Assembly: GCA_030530525.1 (NCBI GenBank)
Contig: JAUMUT010000003.1
Span: 62,001-126,000 of the forward strand
DNA from: Capnocytophaga sp.
Lineage (GTDB): Bacteria; Bacteroidota; Bacteroidia; Flavobacteriales; Flavobacteriaceae
Direction: 5' to 3'
Length of the DNA: 64,000 bases
The notes beneath the pieces were generated by a model. The model saw nothing but the letters and a program-made list of their open reading frames with translations, made no database searches and had not been told where the DNA came from. Made by a program: the position numbers and the translations under genes. This document shows positions 19,267 through 27,713 of the stretch, piece after piece (the stretch's first letter is position 1; every line of letters starts with the position of its first letter).

Positions 19267-19914
19267 TCATTTTCGCATATGCTTATCTAAAGCACTTTCT
19301 ACAGCATTTCCTACTGCTCCTCCAATACTTTTACTTAGATTATTACTTAAAGAAGACATTGCCTTACCTGCCACTACTCCTCCTGCTACCGCTCCTGCAA
19401 CTCCTAAACCTGCTTTTGCTACTCCAAGCCCTGCACTTACTCCATTCATTGTTGTCATAGAACCCATAGCTCCTGCAATGGACGCTCCTGCACCATTGAT
19501 AACCACACCTGCCGCACTTGTTGTTAAAGAAATTGACTGAAAGGCTAAAATAATGGCTACAATAGTAAGCCAAACAATTTGCCCACTGCCTAAGGAACTA
19601 TCCGTCATTAATCCGATGATAATACTACAAATAAAACCATACAGAGCATTAAAAATAGGTGTCCAAAGAAGAATATTTAACATATTAAGCATAAAGGTTT
19701 TCCACGTATTCTCAAAGCCTGGAATAAAGGCTAATAAAAACACTAACTTCGTTCCTGCTACCATTACTGTCAGGAGTACCTTTACCATTATTGAAATTAT
19801 AAACGCGGGTACAGCCATAATGGTAGAAAAAATTAATATAAAGAAACAAAAATAAAAATACTTAAATTGTAAATAAAAATTACCATCTAATATTTCTAAC
19901 TTCCATTTTTCCAA
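19267..19914 (-). pseudogene. TraJ/VirB6-like conjugation membrane protein, 5'-truncated
   Basis: Four or five hydrophobic helices (FCFFILIFSTIMAVPAF, VLLTVMVAGTKLVFLLAF, NILLWTPIFNALYGFI, IVWLTIVAIILAFQSISL) followed by a Gly/Ala-rich tail with GLGVAKAGLGVAGAVAGGVV. This pattern fits the C-terminal part of VirB6/TraJ-type channel proteins of Bacteroidetes conjugative elements, which are about 300 residues or longer. The frame opens only with TTG at 19914; upstream the frame runs into GC-rich sequence (19921-19950) without a start. No other tra gene is nearby, so it is a remnant. Assignment is by hydropathy and composition, not a firm match. Confidence 0.5.
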
Positions 19915-20085
19915 ATGGAACCCGCACGCTGGAGCGAACTCGCGTCTCCTAATATATCAAAGACTCTTTTCTCAAATGAGGAAGGGGCTTTTTGTGCTTC
20001 TCACAGTAAAAAATGTCAGAACTTTTATTTTGCGAATTAGCCAAAAGCATATACTTTTGCCGAAATTTTTAAAATTTAGTTATTT

Positions 20086-20376
20086 ATGGAAGAACAAAAA
20101 CCTATAACAACAGAAGAATGTAAAAAAGCCTATAACCATTTGGTAGAAAAAGGTTATTTTACAGAAGAACACATCTTTGATTTCTATATTGACCATAGGG
20201 ATAGAGAGTTAATAGAGGTTTTGCATCAAATGGGATATGATGGAAAACTCTTAGCATTAGGAGATTTTTATCCTGAATATGGTGCTTTTTACTATGTTAT
20301 TGATTCAGAAAGAATAAGTAAGGGAAAAGCCAAGAAAATAATGGATAATTATGTAGCAAATTGGATAAAGGAATAA
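20086..20376 (+). CDS. Hypothetical acidic protein, 96 aa
   Basis: Preceded by a TATACTTTTG-like box at about 20050. The protein is soluble and helical (TTEECKKAYNHLVEKGYFTE, DRELIEVLHQMGYDG, KGKAKKIMDNYVANWI). Small, acidic and unlinked to a toxin; no family recognised. It may be a stray immunity-type gene, but nothing proves that. Confidence 0.55.
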   Translation: MEEQKPITTEECKKAYNHLVEKGYFTEEHIFDFYIDHRDRELIEVLHQMGYDGKLLALGDFYPEYGAFYYVIDSERISKGKAKKIMDNYVANWIKE

Positions 20377-20399
20377 ATAAAAAAAATATTCCTCACCCC

Positions 20400-20430
20400 T
20401 TTGTCCATTTCTAAAAAAGTGTTATCTTTG
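20400..20430 (+). promoter_or_regulatory. Strong promoter of the structured-RNA transcript
   Basis: TTTG (20400-20403) and TATCTTTG (20423-20430) are 19 nt apart, a perfect Bacteroidetes promoter. Transcription would start about 20436, 316 nt before the next coding start. Confidence 0.75.
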
Positions 20431-20499
20431 TCGCAAATTTAAGAACCATTTAAACCCTATTTAAAAGAACCAGAAATAACAATTACATAAAGACATAAA

Positions 20500-20675
20500 T
20501 TAGCGTTTCGCTTTACAATTTCCTTTTATAGAAAACGACCAAATTTTTCAAGTAACTGAAGGAAATAAAAGTGGAAATGCCTACGTTACAAGCGTGGGCA
20601 TTCCTTTTGCTATTAGTTACTGCCTTTGGTCGGGCTTCTATAATTAGCAAAAAAGGAATGTTTGCGCTTTTTTTA
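20500..20675 (+). ncRNA. Candidate structured RNA: long interrupted hairpin (6S-like rod or 5' leader)
   Basis: Nested complementary segments, outer to inner: TTATAGAA (20526-20533) with TTCTATAA (20636-20643); GACCAAA (20537-20543) with TTTGGTC (20625-20631); AGTAACT (20551-20557) with AGTTACT (20615-20621); GGAAATGCC-ACG (20573-20585) with GCGTGGGCATTCC (20592-20604). Further out, AATTTCCTTTT faces AAAAAGGAAT. The right side ends GCGC followed by a T7 run (20664-20674), terminator-like. The shape, a rod with bulges of about 170 nt, recalls 6S RNA, but an untranslated leader of the downstream lipoprotein gene is possible. Identity unproven. Confidence 0.55.
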
Positions 20676-20751
20676 TTGTCTTAACATAACACAAAGGCGG
20701 AAACCGAAAAGCCTGTAATAGAGTAGGAATTTTTTTAATAATTAAAAAGCA

Positions 20752-21783
20752 ATGAAAAAAATTGTATTGACAATGATTGCGTTAGGAACTTTGACCCTAA
20801 CTAATTGCGGTAAAGAAACCGAAACAGTAATTGAACGTGTAGAAGTTCAGAAAGGTAGCCAAATTCTTTCAGGGGATGGAGCACCCAATGCTTCGTTAGG
20901 AAGTGTAGGAGATTACTACCTTGACAAAGGTACAATGAATCTTTACGGAGCTAAAACTGCTGACGGCTGGGGAACTCCTGCAAGCCTAAAAGGCATACAA
21001 GGGGAAAAGGGCAAAGACGGTAAAGATGGAGCTAATGGTACTAATGGCTCTGACGGACAAAATGGCACCAATGGAACTAATGGAAAAGATGGGGCTACTA
21101 TCCTTTCGGGAACGACTGCTCCTGTTGCTTCACAAGGGAAAGTAGGAGATTGGTTTATTGATACTCAAAACAAACTCTTGTACGGGCCTAAAACAGAAAG
21201 CGGTTGGGGTTCAGGGATTAGCCTATCAGGTAGCAATGGCAGTAGTATTTCTCAAAAAGCGGATTTCTTAGTAAGTGATGACGGTACGACCTTGTTGCAG
21301 TGGAGAAACAAGAACACTGAAACTATTGATATGACTGTTATTCCTGAATTGGCAAATGTTACCAAAATAGGAAATAGAGCTTTTGAAGGATGTGAAGAGC
21401 TTACAAGCCTTAAACTCACAGATAAAATTACTTCTGTTGGACACTATGCTTTTAGCTATTGCTATAAATTGGAAGAAGTTCACTTTCCTAAAAATGTAAC
21501 AACACTTGGAAATTATCTTTTTGATAGAGCAGGTAATGTTAAAAATGTGTATATAGAAGCTATAACTCCTCCTACATTTATACTGAACAATACAGGAGGA
21601 GGAAATAATAGATTAGATTTAGGTTATTATTCCCATACTATTGAGAATTTCTATGTTCCTGCAAGTGCTTTAAATGTTTATAAAACAAATGAGCAATGGA
21701 AAAAACTTACTGATATAACAGAGTATGACCCTAATACTCACCAACAAGTAGTCAAAGGAACTAAACTAAAACCAATACAATAA
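20752..21783 (+). CDS. Surface lipoprotein with collagen-like repeats and BspA-type leucine-rich repeats
   Basis: Lipoprotein signal with lipobox LTNC (Cys19). Residues about 33-75 and 117-160 are two copies of a module (SQILSGDGAPNASLGSVGDY / ATILSGTTAPVASQGKVGDW) seen in bacterial collagen-like surface proteins. They flank a Gly-x-x stretch (GIQGEKGKDGKDGANGTNGS). From about 170 come BspA-type LRRs: TKIGNRAFEGCEELTSLKL, SVGHYAFSYCYKLEEVHFP, TLGNYLFDRAGNVKNVYI, then the capping NFYVPASALNVYKTNEQWK. Likely surface-exposed adhesin-like protein. It follows the structured RNA region and has its own terminator. Confidence 0.85.
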   Translation: MKKIVLTMIALGTLTLTNCGKETETVIERVEVQKGSQILSGDGAPNASLGSVGDYYLDKGTMNLYGAKTADGWGTPASLKGIQGEKGKDGKDGANGTNGSDGQNGTNGTNGKDGATILSGTTAPVASQGKVGDWFIDTQNKLLYGPKTESGWGSGISLSGSNGSSISQKADFLVSDDGTTLLQWRNKNTETIDMTVIPELANVTKIGNRAFEGCEELTSLKLTDKITSVGHYAFSYCYKLEEVHFPKNVTTLGNYLFDRAGNVKNVYIEAITPPTFILNNTGGGNNRLDLGYYSHTIENFYVPASALNVYKTNEQWKKLTDITEYDPNTHQQVVKGTKLKPIQ

Positions 21784-21797
21784 AAATAAAGATTTAT

Positions 21798-21836
21798 CTC
21801 TCCTTGCAATCACCTTTTGCAAGGGGAGTTTTTTTT
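21798..21836 (+). terminator. Terminator of the LRR lipoprotein gene
   Basis: CTCTCCTTGCAA (21798-21809) pairs with TTGCAAGGGGAG (21817-21828) with one mismatch, followed by a T8 run. Confidence 0.9.
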
Positions 21837-21903
21837 GTTATTCTAACTCGTCATTCATAATTATTTTTTGCCGTGTAGCAACTCTGTCTGCCCCTATTAA
21901 TTA

Positions 21904-21949
21904 TTTGACAAAAGTCAAAAGCACCTATTACAAAATAATTGTATCTTTG
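21904..21949 (+). promoter_or_regulatory. Crp/Fnr-type operator plus -7 box upstream of the SDR-crp operon
   Basis: TTGAC-AAAA-GTCAA at 21905-21918, TATCTTTG at 21942-21949, 37 bp apart. The operon encodes a Crp/Fnr regulator, so autoregulation is plausible. Confidence 0.78.
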
Positions 21950-21974
21950 CCCCAAAAAGAAAACTATATCAGTT

Positions 21975-22811
21975 ATGAAAAAAGATATTATCGTAGTTAT
22001 TGGGGCAGGTGCCATTGGGGTAGCCATAGCCCGCCGTATAGGAGCTGGCAGGCATATCCTCCTTGCCGATTTACGACAAGAGAATGCCGAAAAAGCAGGC
22101 GAACAGCTCTACAACGCTGGCTTTGCGTATAGTACCGCAACCGTAGATGTTTCCTCTCGCACTTCCGTAGAAGATTTGGCTCAAAAAGCTACCGAATTAG
22201 GCAAGATTACCCACCTTATTCACGCTGCTGGGGTATCACCCTCACAAGCATCGCCCGAAACTATTTTAAAGGTAGATTTGTACGGTACTGCCCTTGTATT
22301 GGAAGTCTTTGGCAACTACATTGCCGAAGAAGGTGCTGGGGTGGTCATCTCCTCACAGTCAGGACACCGCTTGGGTGCCCTCACCGAAGCCGAAAACCGC
22401 GCTTTGGCTCTCACCCCTACCGAAGAACTGCTCAGTCTTCCTATTACCCAAGACATCACCGATTCTCTCCGCGCATACCAAGTATCCAAGCGTGCCAATG
22501 GCTTGCGCGTAATGGCAGAAGCTGTGCGCTGGGGCGAAAAGAAGGCGCGTATCAATACCATTAGCCCAGGGATTGTGATTACACCTTTGGCTAACGATGA
22601 GCTCAACGGACCGCGTGGCGAGGGCTACCGCCGTATGCTCTCTCAGTCGCCTATGGGGCGTGCTGCAACCCCCGATGAAGTAGGCGAGGTAGGCGAACTG
22701 CTCCTTACCCATCGTGGGGCTTTTATCACGGGCTCTGACTTCCTAATGGACGGTGGTGTAACGGCTGCCTATTGGTTTGGCGACATACAAAACCCCACAG
22801 AGAAGAAGTAA
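21975..22811 (+). CDS. SDR family oxidoreductase
   Basis: The ATG at 21975 (26 nt after the -7 box) starts an NAD(P) Rossmann fold: IIVVIGAGAIGVAIAR, LADLRQENAEKAGEQL, then HAAGVSP (NAAG-type motif), Ser in VISSQSGH, the catalytic YQVSK and INTISPGIVITPL. It ends ITGSDFLMDGGVTAAYWFG. All parts of a classical SDR are present, 278 aa. The TGxxxGIG motif is replaced by GAGAIG. The substrate is unknown. A Crp/Fnr regulator gene follows after 1 nt. Higher GC than neighbours. The broken SDR start at 17076 is nearly identical to this gene's first 33 bases. Confidence 0.88.
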   Translation: MKKDIIVVIGAGAIGVAIARRIGAGRHILLADLRQENAEKAGEQLYNAGFAYSTATVDVSSRTSVEDLAQKATELGKITHLIHAAGVSPSQASPETILKVDLYGTALVLEVFGNYIAEEGAGVVISSQSGHRLGALTEAENRALALTPTEELLSLPITQDITDSLRAYQVSKRANGLRVMAEAVRWGEKKARINTISPGIVITPLANDELNGPRGEGYRRMLSQSPMGRAATPDEVGEVGELLLTHRGAFITGSDFLMDGGVTAAYWFGDIQNPTEKK

Positions 22812-22812
22812 G

Positions 22813-23394
22813 ATGGACATACTAAGTGCCTATTTCAGTTCCTTTGTAACACTTACTGAAAATGAAATACAGTTACTTACACATCTTTTTGAGGAACGAA
22901 CTTTCAAAAAACGAACTCTTCTTTTACAAGAAAGAAATATAGCACATTATTTCTATTTTGTGTGTAAGGGTTGCCTCAAAATGTATAAGATAGATGATAA
23001 AGGAGGCGAACATATCTTACAGTTTGCCACCGAAAACCATTGGGTTACTGATATAGGTAGCTTTCACCAACACACACCCTCATTTCTTACTATTGAGGCA
23101 GTTGAAGATACCGTTGTATATCAAATTACCCTTGATAAACTCAATAGGTTATATGAGGAAATTCCTAAGTTTAATTTGGTATTTAGGAAGCTATCCGAGC
23201 GCAACCAACAGGTATTACAGGCTCGTATTTTAGAAATGCTCAGTGGAAGCGCACAAGATTGTTATCTGTCCTTTGCTCAGCGTTATCCTCAGCTCCTTCA
23301 TCGTTTGCCACAGACACAAATCGCTGCTTTTTTAGGGGTTACACCTGAATTTTTTAGCAAAATGAAAGCACAACTATTGCGAGAAAGAAAGTAA
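22813..23394 (+). CDS. Crp/Fnr family transcriptional regulator (1)
   Basis: Residues about 15-115 form the cyclic-nucleotide-binding-like barrel (TFKKRTLLLQERNIAHYFYF, GCLKMYKIDDKGGEHILQFA). The dimer helix follows, then a C-terminal winged HTH with recognition region IAAFLGVTPEFFSKMKAQL. No Cys cluster for an Fe-S centre and no classical cAMP-binding Arg-Ser pair are evident. It lies 1 nt behind the SDR and right before pirin. The recognition helix carries Glu-x-x-Ser-Lys, close to the Glu-x-x-Ser-Arg of Fnr that reads TTGA. It is a candidate binder of the operators described here. Confidence 0.88.
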   Translation: MDILSAYFSSFVTLTENEIQLLTHLFEERTFKKRTLLLQERNIAHYFYFVCKGCLKMYKIDDKGGEHILQFATENHWVTDIGSFHQHTPSFLTIEAVEDTVVYQITLDKLNRLYEEIPKFNLVFRKLSERNQQVLQARILEMLSGSAQDCYLSFAQRYPQLLHRLPQTQIAAFLGVTPEFFSKMKAQLLRERK

Positions 23395-23414
23395 TAGCTT
23401 TGTGTAATGCATTT

Positions 23415-23459
23415 CTTAATCTACATTAAGGCACAGTTTGTTTTCCCGCCGTACCTTTG
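23415..23459 (+). promoter_or_regulatory. Variant palindromic operator plus -7 box upstream of the pirin gene
   Basis: CTTAAT-CTAC-ATTAAG (23415-23430) is a perfect 6+6 palindrome with a 4-nt spacer. TACCTTTG is at 23452-23459, 36 bp from the TTAAT start, the same geometry as the TTGAC-type promoters. Confidence 0.6.
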
Positions 23460-23491
23460 CACCCAGAAATAACAAAGAAAGGAACAAGAAA

Positions 23492-24214
23492 ATGAAAACA
23501 ATCTTACACAAAGCAGAAAGTCGCGGACACGCAAATCACGGTTGGCTTAACACCTATCATACATTTAGTTTTGCTAACTATTACAACCCTGAACGTATGC
23601 ATTTTGGTGCTTTACGCGTATTGAATGATGATACTGTTGCAGGAGGAATGGGCTTTACCAAACACCCCCATCGTGATATGGAAATTATTACTATTCCTTT
23701 ATCAGGAGACCTATGCCACGGGGATAGTATGGGCAACCAAGGCGTTATTAGCAAAGGGGAAATACAAGTAATGAGTGCAGGAACAGGTATTATGCACTCC
23801 GAAATGAATGCTAATGGTAATAAAGAGGTGAAACTCTTGCAGATATGGGTTATTCCAAACCAAATGAGTGTTACCCCTCGCTATGATCAGATAGAGATAG
23901 CAGGCAATGCAAAACCTAATGATTTTCAGCAAATCGTTTCGCCTAATGCTAATGATGAGGGAGTATGGATACACCAAGAAGCGTGGTTCAATTTGGCAAA
24001 CTTCACCGCTGGTAATACCAAAGAATATCGCTTACATCACAAAGGTAATGGCGTATATGTATTTGTTATCAGTGGGCAAGCCAAAGTAGGCAACCTTACA
24101 CTTGATGCACGTGATGGAGTAGGTATTACTGAGGTAGAAACTTTTACCTTAGAGGCAATCACTGATAGTGAAATCCTACTAATGGAAGTGCCTATGATAG
24201 AAGTCGGTTTCTAA
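23492..24214 (+). CDS. Pirin family protein (YhhW-like bicupin)
   Basis: 240 aa, typical for YhhW-like pirins, some of which are quercetin 2,3-dioxygenases. The metal ligands are visible: His58 and His60 (KHPHRDMEI), His102 and Glu104 (GTGIMHSEMN), in the N-terminal cupin. The opening SRGHANHGWLNTYHTFSFAN is a pirin hallmark. The start at 23492 is 33 nt after the -7 box. The in vivo substrate is not known. It follows the Crp/Fnr gene and has its own promoter with a palindromic operator, and a strong terminator. Confidence 0.92.
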   Translation: MKTILHKAESRGHANHGWLNTYHTFSFANYYNPERMHFGALRVLNDDTVAGGMGFTKHPHRDMEIITIPLSGDLCHGDSMGNQGVISKGEIQVMSAGTGIMHSEMNANGNKEVKLLQIWVIPNQMSVTPRYDQIEIAGNAKPNDFQQIVSPNANDEGVWIHQEAWFNLANFTAGNTKEYRLHHKGNGVYVFVISGQAKVGNLTLDARDGVGITEVETFTLEAITDSEILLMEVPMIEVGF

Positions 24215-24220
24215 ACAATA

Positions 24221-24253
24221 ATCCCCTTGCAAACAATGCAAGGGGATTTTTTT
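24221..24253 (+). terminator. Terminator of the pirin gene
   Basis: TCCCCTTGCA (24222-24231) pairs with TGCAAGGGGA (24237-24246), then a T7 run. Confidence 0.92.
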
Positions 24254-24292
24254 ATTGGATAACTATAAAAATCTTTGTTTTTAACAAAAAAA

Positions 24293-24871
24293 TCAAGAAA
24301 AACTAATCGTTCCGCCACTTACTGCAAACTCCATAGCTTTCTGGGCAGAAATGCCTTCGGCGGGCTTAATATTTTCTTTTTTTACAATAATTACCCAACC
24401 CGAAATAGCGTAAGAATGAGGCAAATAAACGCTTACCATATCCTCAAAGCCTACGGTAGACATCTCTTTTTGAGTGATAAAACCTATTCGCCACATTTCA
24501 GGATTTTCTTGTATTTTTACCCAAACAGGATTGGTAAATTTGCGTTTATCTCCCACAAAAGAATACAAAATTTCCTTAATAGAAGAATATAAAACACGTA
24601 CGCCAGGAGTTCGTCGTAGCAAATAATCAATTACATTTATTAACGCTTTCCCTAAAAGGAATTTACTCCCGAAAAAGCCCGTAATAGTCGTAGCAATGAG
24701 AATAACAGCAAAAACTAAGCCTGGATATTGCTTAGAAATGTTAGGAACTAAGCTATCAATACTATAAAAAACAGTCCAAATTATCCAAATAGTAGTTACT
24801 AAGGGGCCTAACATCAGGATTCCTTGTATGAAATACCTTAAAATCCACCCAAAAATATTTATTTTCTTCAT
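24293..24871 (-). CDS. DUF502 family membrane protein
   Basis: Two N-terminal membrane helices (about 10-35 and 50-72) followed by a soluble domain with VIDYLLRRTPGVRVLYSSIK, NPVWVKIQENPEMWRIGFI, VSVYLPHSYAISGWVIIV and the end motif AMEFAVSGG. The Pro-x2-Ser-Gly-type strand and the GG near the C-terminus are characteristic of DUF502. The function is unknown; relatives occur widely in bacteria and plants. Length (192 aa) is normal. A terminator separates it from the acyltransferase upstream. Confidence 0.88.
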   Translation of the reverse strand: MKKINIFGWILRYFIQGILMLGPLVTTIWIIWTVFYSIDSLVPNISKQYPGLVFAVILIATTITGFFGSKFLLGKALINVIDYLLRRTPGVRVLYSSIKEILYSFVGDKRKFTNPVWVKIQENPEMWRIGFITQKEMSTVGFEDMVSVYLPHSYAISGWVIIVKKENIKPAEGISAQKAMEFAVSGGTISFS

Positions 24872-24898
24872 TTATTTTATAAAAAATAGATTAAAAAC

Positions 24899-24940
24899 GA
24901 AAAAAACAGATATAAAATACCTGTTATATCTGTTTTTTTG
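24899..24940 (-). terminator. Terminator of the acyltransferase gene
   Basis: ACAGATATA (24906-24914) pairs with TATATCTGT (24925-24933), flanked by A and T runs, just past the minus-strand stop at 24952. Confidence 0.85.
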
Positions 24941-24951
24941 TAGTATTTTAT

Positions 24952-25527
24952 TTAAAATATCTGCGGATTCCATTTTTCAGGATACTTTGGCGTAACATCT
25001 TTATAGTATTCTTGAATTTCTAACATAATACTTTCCAAAGAACGAGTTTCGAGGTCTTCCACACTTATTTTTTTGCCTATCCGAACGGTTTTTGTTCTAA
25101 AATCACCAGCACCTAATACAATAGGAACTTTGGCTTTAAGAGCCATATGATAGAAGCCCAAACGCCATTTGCTCACTTTGGAGCGCGTACCTTCTGGGGT
25201 TACTACAAGGCTAAAATCTTCTTTTTGGTATAAATCGGCAATAATTTCTACCAAATGGTTTTTCTTGGAGCGGTCTATCCCGATGCCTCCTAAGGCTTTA
25301 ACAATTCCGCCATACCACGCTTTGGTGTGTGCGTCTTTTATGATAACTTTAAGAGGCTTATCCAATTGCCAATAAGCCATATATCCAAGGAAATATTCCA
25401 TATTGGTAGTATGTGGCGCAACAACCAAAATACAACGGTTTAAGGTTTCCACATCGCCTTCCAATTGAATTTTCCAGCCTAAAAGTTTTAGCCCAATTTT
25501 TCCTAAAAATTGTTTGATTTTTTTCAT
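24952..25527 (-). CDS. 1-acyl-glycerol-3-phosphate acyltransferase-like protein (PlsC/LPLAT family)
   Basis: Motif I is VVAPHTTNMEYFLGYMAYW, an H-x4-E instead of the usual H-x4-D. Motif III is VVTPEGTRSKVSKWRLGFY (EGTRS), and motif IV KVPIVLGAGDF. These define the lysophospholipid acyltransferase superfamily, which moves acyl chains to the sn-2 position at the inner membrane. Length is 191 aa, short but normal for this Bacteroidetes subgroup. It lies 46 nt after hemL on the same strand, perhaps co-transcribed. Confidence 0.85.
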   Translation of the reverse strand: MKKIKQFLGKIGLKLLGWKIQLEGDVETLNRCILVVAPHTTNMEYFLGYMAYWQLDKPLKVIIKDAHTKAWYGGIVKALGGIGIDRSKKNHLVEIIADLYQKEDFSLVVTPEGTRSKVSKWRLGFYHMALKAKVPIVLGAGDFRTKTVRIGKKISVEDLETRSLESIMLEIQEYYKDVTPKYPEKWNPQIF

Positions 25528-25573
25528 AAAAATAAAATATTGGAATAAAAATTCCTAAAAATAATTTTATATT

Positions 25574-26860
25574 CTAAATATAATTAACAATCTTTTTAAG
25601 AGCGTTGATGGTTCTGTCCAAATCGTCATATGACAAAGCATCATTAAGGAAATAACTCTCAAAACCACTTGGCGGAAGATAAACGCCTTCGTTTAGCATT
25701 CCGTGGAAATATTTGCTAAAACGCTCTTGGTCTGCTCTGCAAGCCGAAGCAAAATCAGTAACTTCTTCTTTTGTGAAAAACACGGAAATCATTGAGCCAA
25801 AACGATTTATTTTGTACGGAATTTTTGTTTTAGAAAGAACTTTGTCAAATCCGTTATGCAAATATTCGGTTTTGTTATTAAGGCTTTCAAAAACATCAGG
25901 GCGAAGGTTTATTTCAGAAAGCATTGCGTATCCTGCACTCATAGCCAAAGGGTTTCCGCTGAGCGTACCTGCTTGATATACAAGCCCTTCTGGGGCAAGG
26001 CAACACATAATATCATTCCGAGAGGCAAACGCTCCCACAGGTAGCCCGCCACCTATTACTTTCCCGAAGGTAACAATATCTGCCTCAATGCCAAGTACTT
26101 CTTGTGCGCCACCTTTTGCCAAGCGGAAGCCTGTCATTACTTCATCAAAAATAAGTAGCGTTCGGTAGCGAGTACAAAGCTCACGAAGCCCTTCCAAAAA
26201 TTCTTTTTCAGGGACAACACAGCCCATATTTCCTGCAATTGGTTCTATAATTATTGCTGCAATATCATCAGGATATTCGTTAAATAATGTTCTAACCGAT
26301 TGTAAATCATTATATTTTGCTAATAAAGTATCTTTTGCTGTTCCTTGTGTAACCCCTGGGCTATTAGGAGCACCGAAGGTAGTAGCACCACTTCCTGCTT
26401 GTATTAAAAAAGAATCGGAATGCCCGTGATAACAACCTGCAAATTTGATAATTTTTTCTCTTCCTGTATATCCGCGAGCCAGTCGTATGGCACTCATACA
26501 GGCTTCTGTCCCGCTATTTACAAACCGAACTTTTTCTACATTTGGCACCATAGAAATGACCAATTCTGCGAGTTTAGTTTCTATTTCGGTAGGCATTCCA
26601 AAGGAAGTTCCTTTTTTGGCTTTCTCAATAACGGCATTCACCACAGGCGCATAAGCGTGCCCGAATAACAAAGGTCCCCACGAAGCGATATAATCAATAA
26701 AGGTATTTCCGTCTTCATCGTATAAATATGCTCCTTTGGCTTCTTTCACAAAAATGGGAGTTCCGCCAACAGAATTAAAAGCTCTTACGGGCGAATTTAC
26801 TCCGCCTGGTAGTACTTTTGCTGCATCGGCAAACAATTCGCTACTTCTTTTATATAACAT
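25574..26860 (-). CDS. hemL: Glutamate-1-semialdehyde 2,1-aminomutase
   Basis: Class III aminotransferase fold enzyme that converts glutamate-1-semialdehyde into 5-aminolevulinate, the C5 entry to haem synthesis. It starts [20 protein letters not shown], which supports the ATG at 26860. Diagnostic sequences: [35 protein letters not shown] and the PLP Lys267 in [15 protein letters not shown]. The 428 residues are full length. A TACATTTG box (minus strand, 26884-26877) precedes it. No other haem gene is adjacent. Confidence 0.97.
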   Translation of the reverse strand: MLYKRSSELFADAAKVLPGGVNSPVRAFNSVGGTPIFVKEAKGAYLYDEDGNTFIDYIASWGPLLFGHAYAPVVNAVIEKAKKGTSFGMPTEIETKLAELVISMVPNVEKVRFVNSGTEACMSAIRLARGYTGREKIIKFAGCYHGHSDSFLIQAGSGATTFGAPNSPGVTQGTAKDTLLAKYNDLQSVRTLFNEYPDDIAAIIIEPIAGNMGCVVPEKEFLEGLRELCTRYRTLLIFDEVMTGFRLAKGGAQEVLGIEADIVTFGKVIGGGLPVGAFASRNDIMCCLAPEGLVYQAGTLSGNPLAMSAGYAMLSEINLRPDVFESLNNKTEYLHNGFDKVLSKTKIPYKINRFGSMISVFFTKEEVTDFASACRADQERFSKYFHGMLNEGVYLPPSGFESYFLNDALSYDDLDRTINALKKIVNYI

Positions 26861-27139
26861 AATTTTTATTTTTTTGCAAATGTACAATTTTTATGCTATT
26901 TAAAGATATAAAATAATGAATTTTAGTATTTTTTTAGATAAAAAGTAATACAAATCTTTTTTTAATTGTTTTTGTATTTTTATTATTTATTTCTGATATA
27001 AAAATATTTTATAGACAATAAATCTTATTTTAGCTATTAAAAAAGATATATTTATCTTTATTTAAAAGTTTATGTCTATTTTTTTTGTTTTATTTAATGT
27101 TTTTTGTACATTTGCCCAAACTAAAAATTCGTAAGCAAA

Positions 27140-27673
27140 ATGAGTATTGAAAGACCAACTCCAATAGATCGAGAAGTAAATTGGGATAAAACCAGAACGA
27201 TAATGAGCCGTACCGATGCCGCAGGTACGATAGATTATGTAAATCAAGTATTTTGTGATGTTTGCGGATATTCTGCCGAAGAACTTTTGGGAGCTCCGCA
27301 TAACATTATTCGGCATCCAGATATGCCAAGGGTAATATTCAAAGTCCTTTGGGATAATATTCAAAAAGGAATAAACTTCCACGCAGTAGCGAAAAACTTA
27401 GCCAAATCAGGCGAATATTATTGGGTAGTTACCGATTTTGATATTATGAAAGACCCCGAAGGAAAAATTGTAAGTTATTTGGCTCGCCGTACTTCCGTTC
27501 CGAAAGAAAGTGTAGATAAATATATAGCTCCATTGTACGCCAAAATGTTACAAGTAGAACAAGTAGGTGGTATGGAAGCCAGTGGAGCTTATCTTGAAAA
27601 ATTCCTTAAAGATAATGGGTATAGAGACTATATTGACTTTATAGAAACGGCTATCTTAGAATTTAAAAAATAA
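27140..27673 (+). CDS. Stand-alone PAS domain protein (Aer-like)
   Basis: About residues 15-120 form a PAS fold: RTIMSRTDAAGTIDYVNQVF, GYSAEELLGAPHNIIRHPDM, FKVLWDNIQKGINFHAVAKN and YYWVVTDFDIMKDPEGKIVS. The PHNIIRHPDMP signature is that of Aer-type, often flavin-binding, redox PAS sensors. The C-terminal 55 residues are helical with no kinase, methyl-accepting or DNA-binding domain. It therefore must signal through a partner, possibly the Crp/Fnr protein next to it, but that is only positional inference. A terminator separates the two genes. Confidence 0.87.
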   Translation: MSIERPTPIDREVNWDKTRTIMSRTDAAGTIDYVNQVFCDVCGYSAEELLGAPHNIIRHPDMPRVIFKVLWDNIQKGINFHAVAKNLAKSGEYYWVVTDFDIMKDPEGKIVSYLARRTSVPKESVDKYIAPLYAKMLQVEQVGGMEASGAYLEKFLKDNGYRDYIDFIETAILEFKK

Positions 27674-27713
27674 TTAATTGATAACAATGTAAAGGTTTTT
27701 AAGTGTTATATAT

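Noticed and set aside
19921-19950. tRNA-like or att sequence (GC-rich CCCGCACGCTGG...)
   Set aside because: No cloverleaf can be formed and no second copy is seen in the window; left as an unexplained GC-rich spot.
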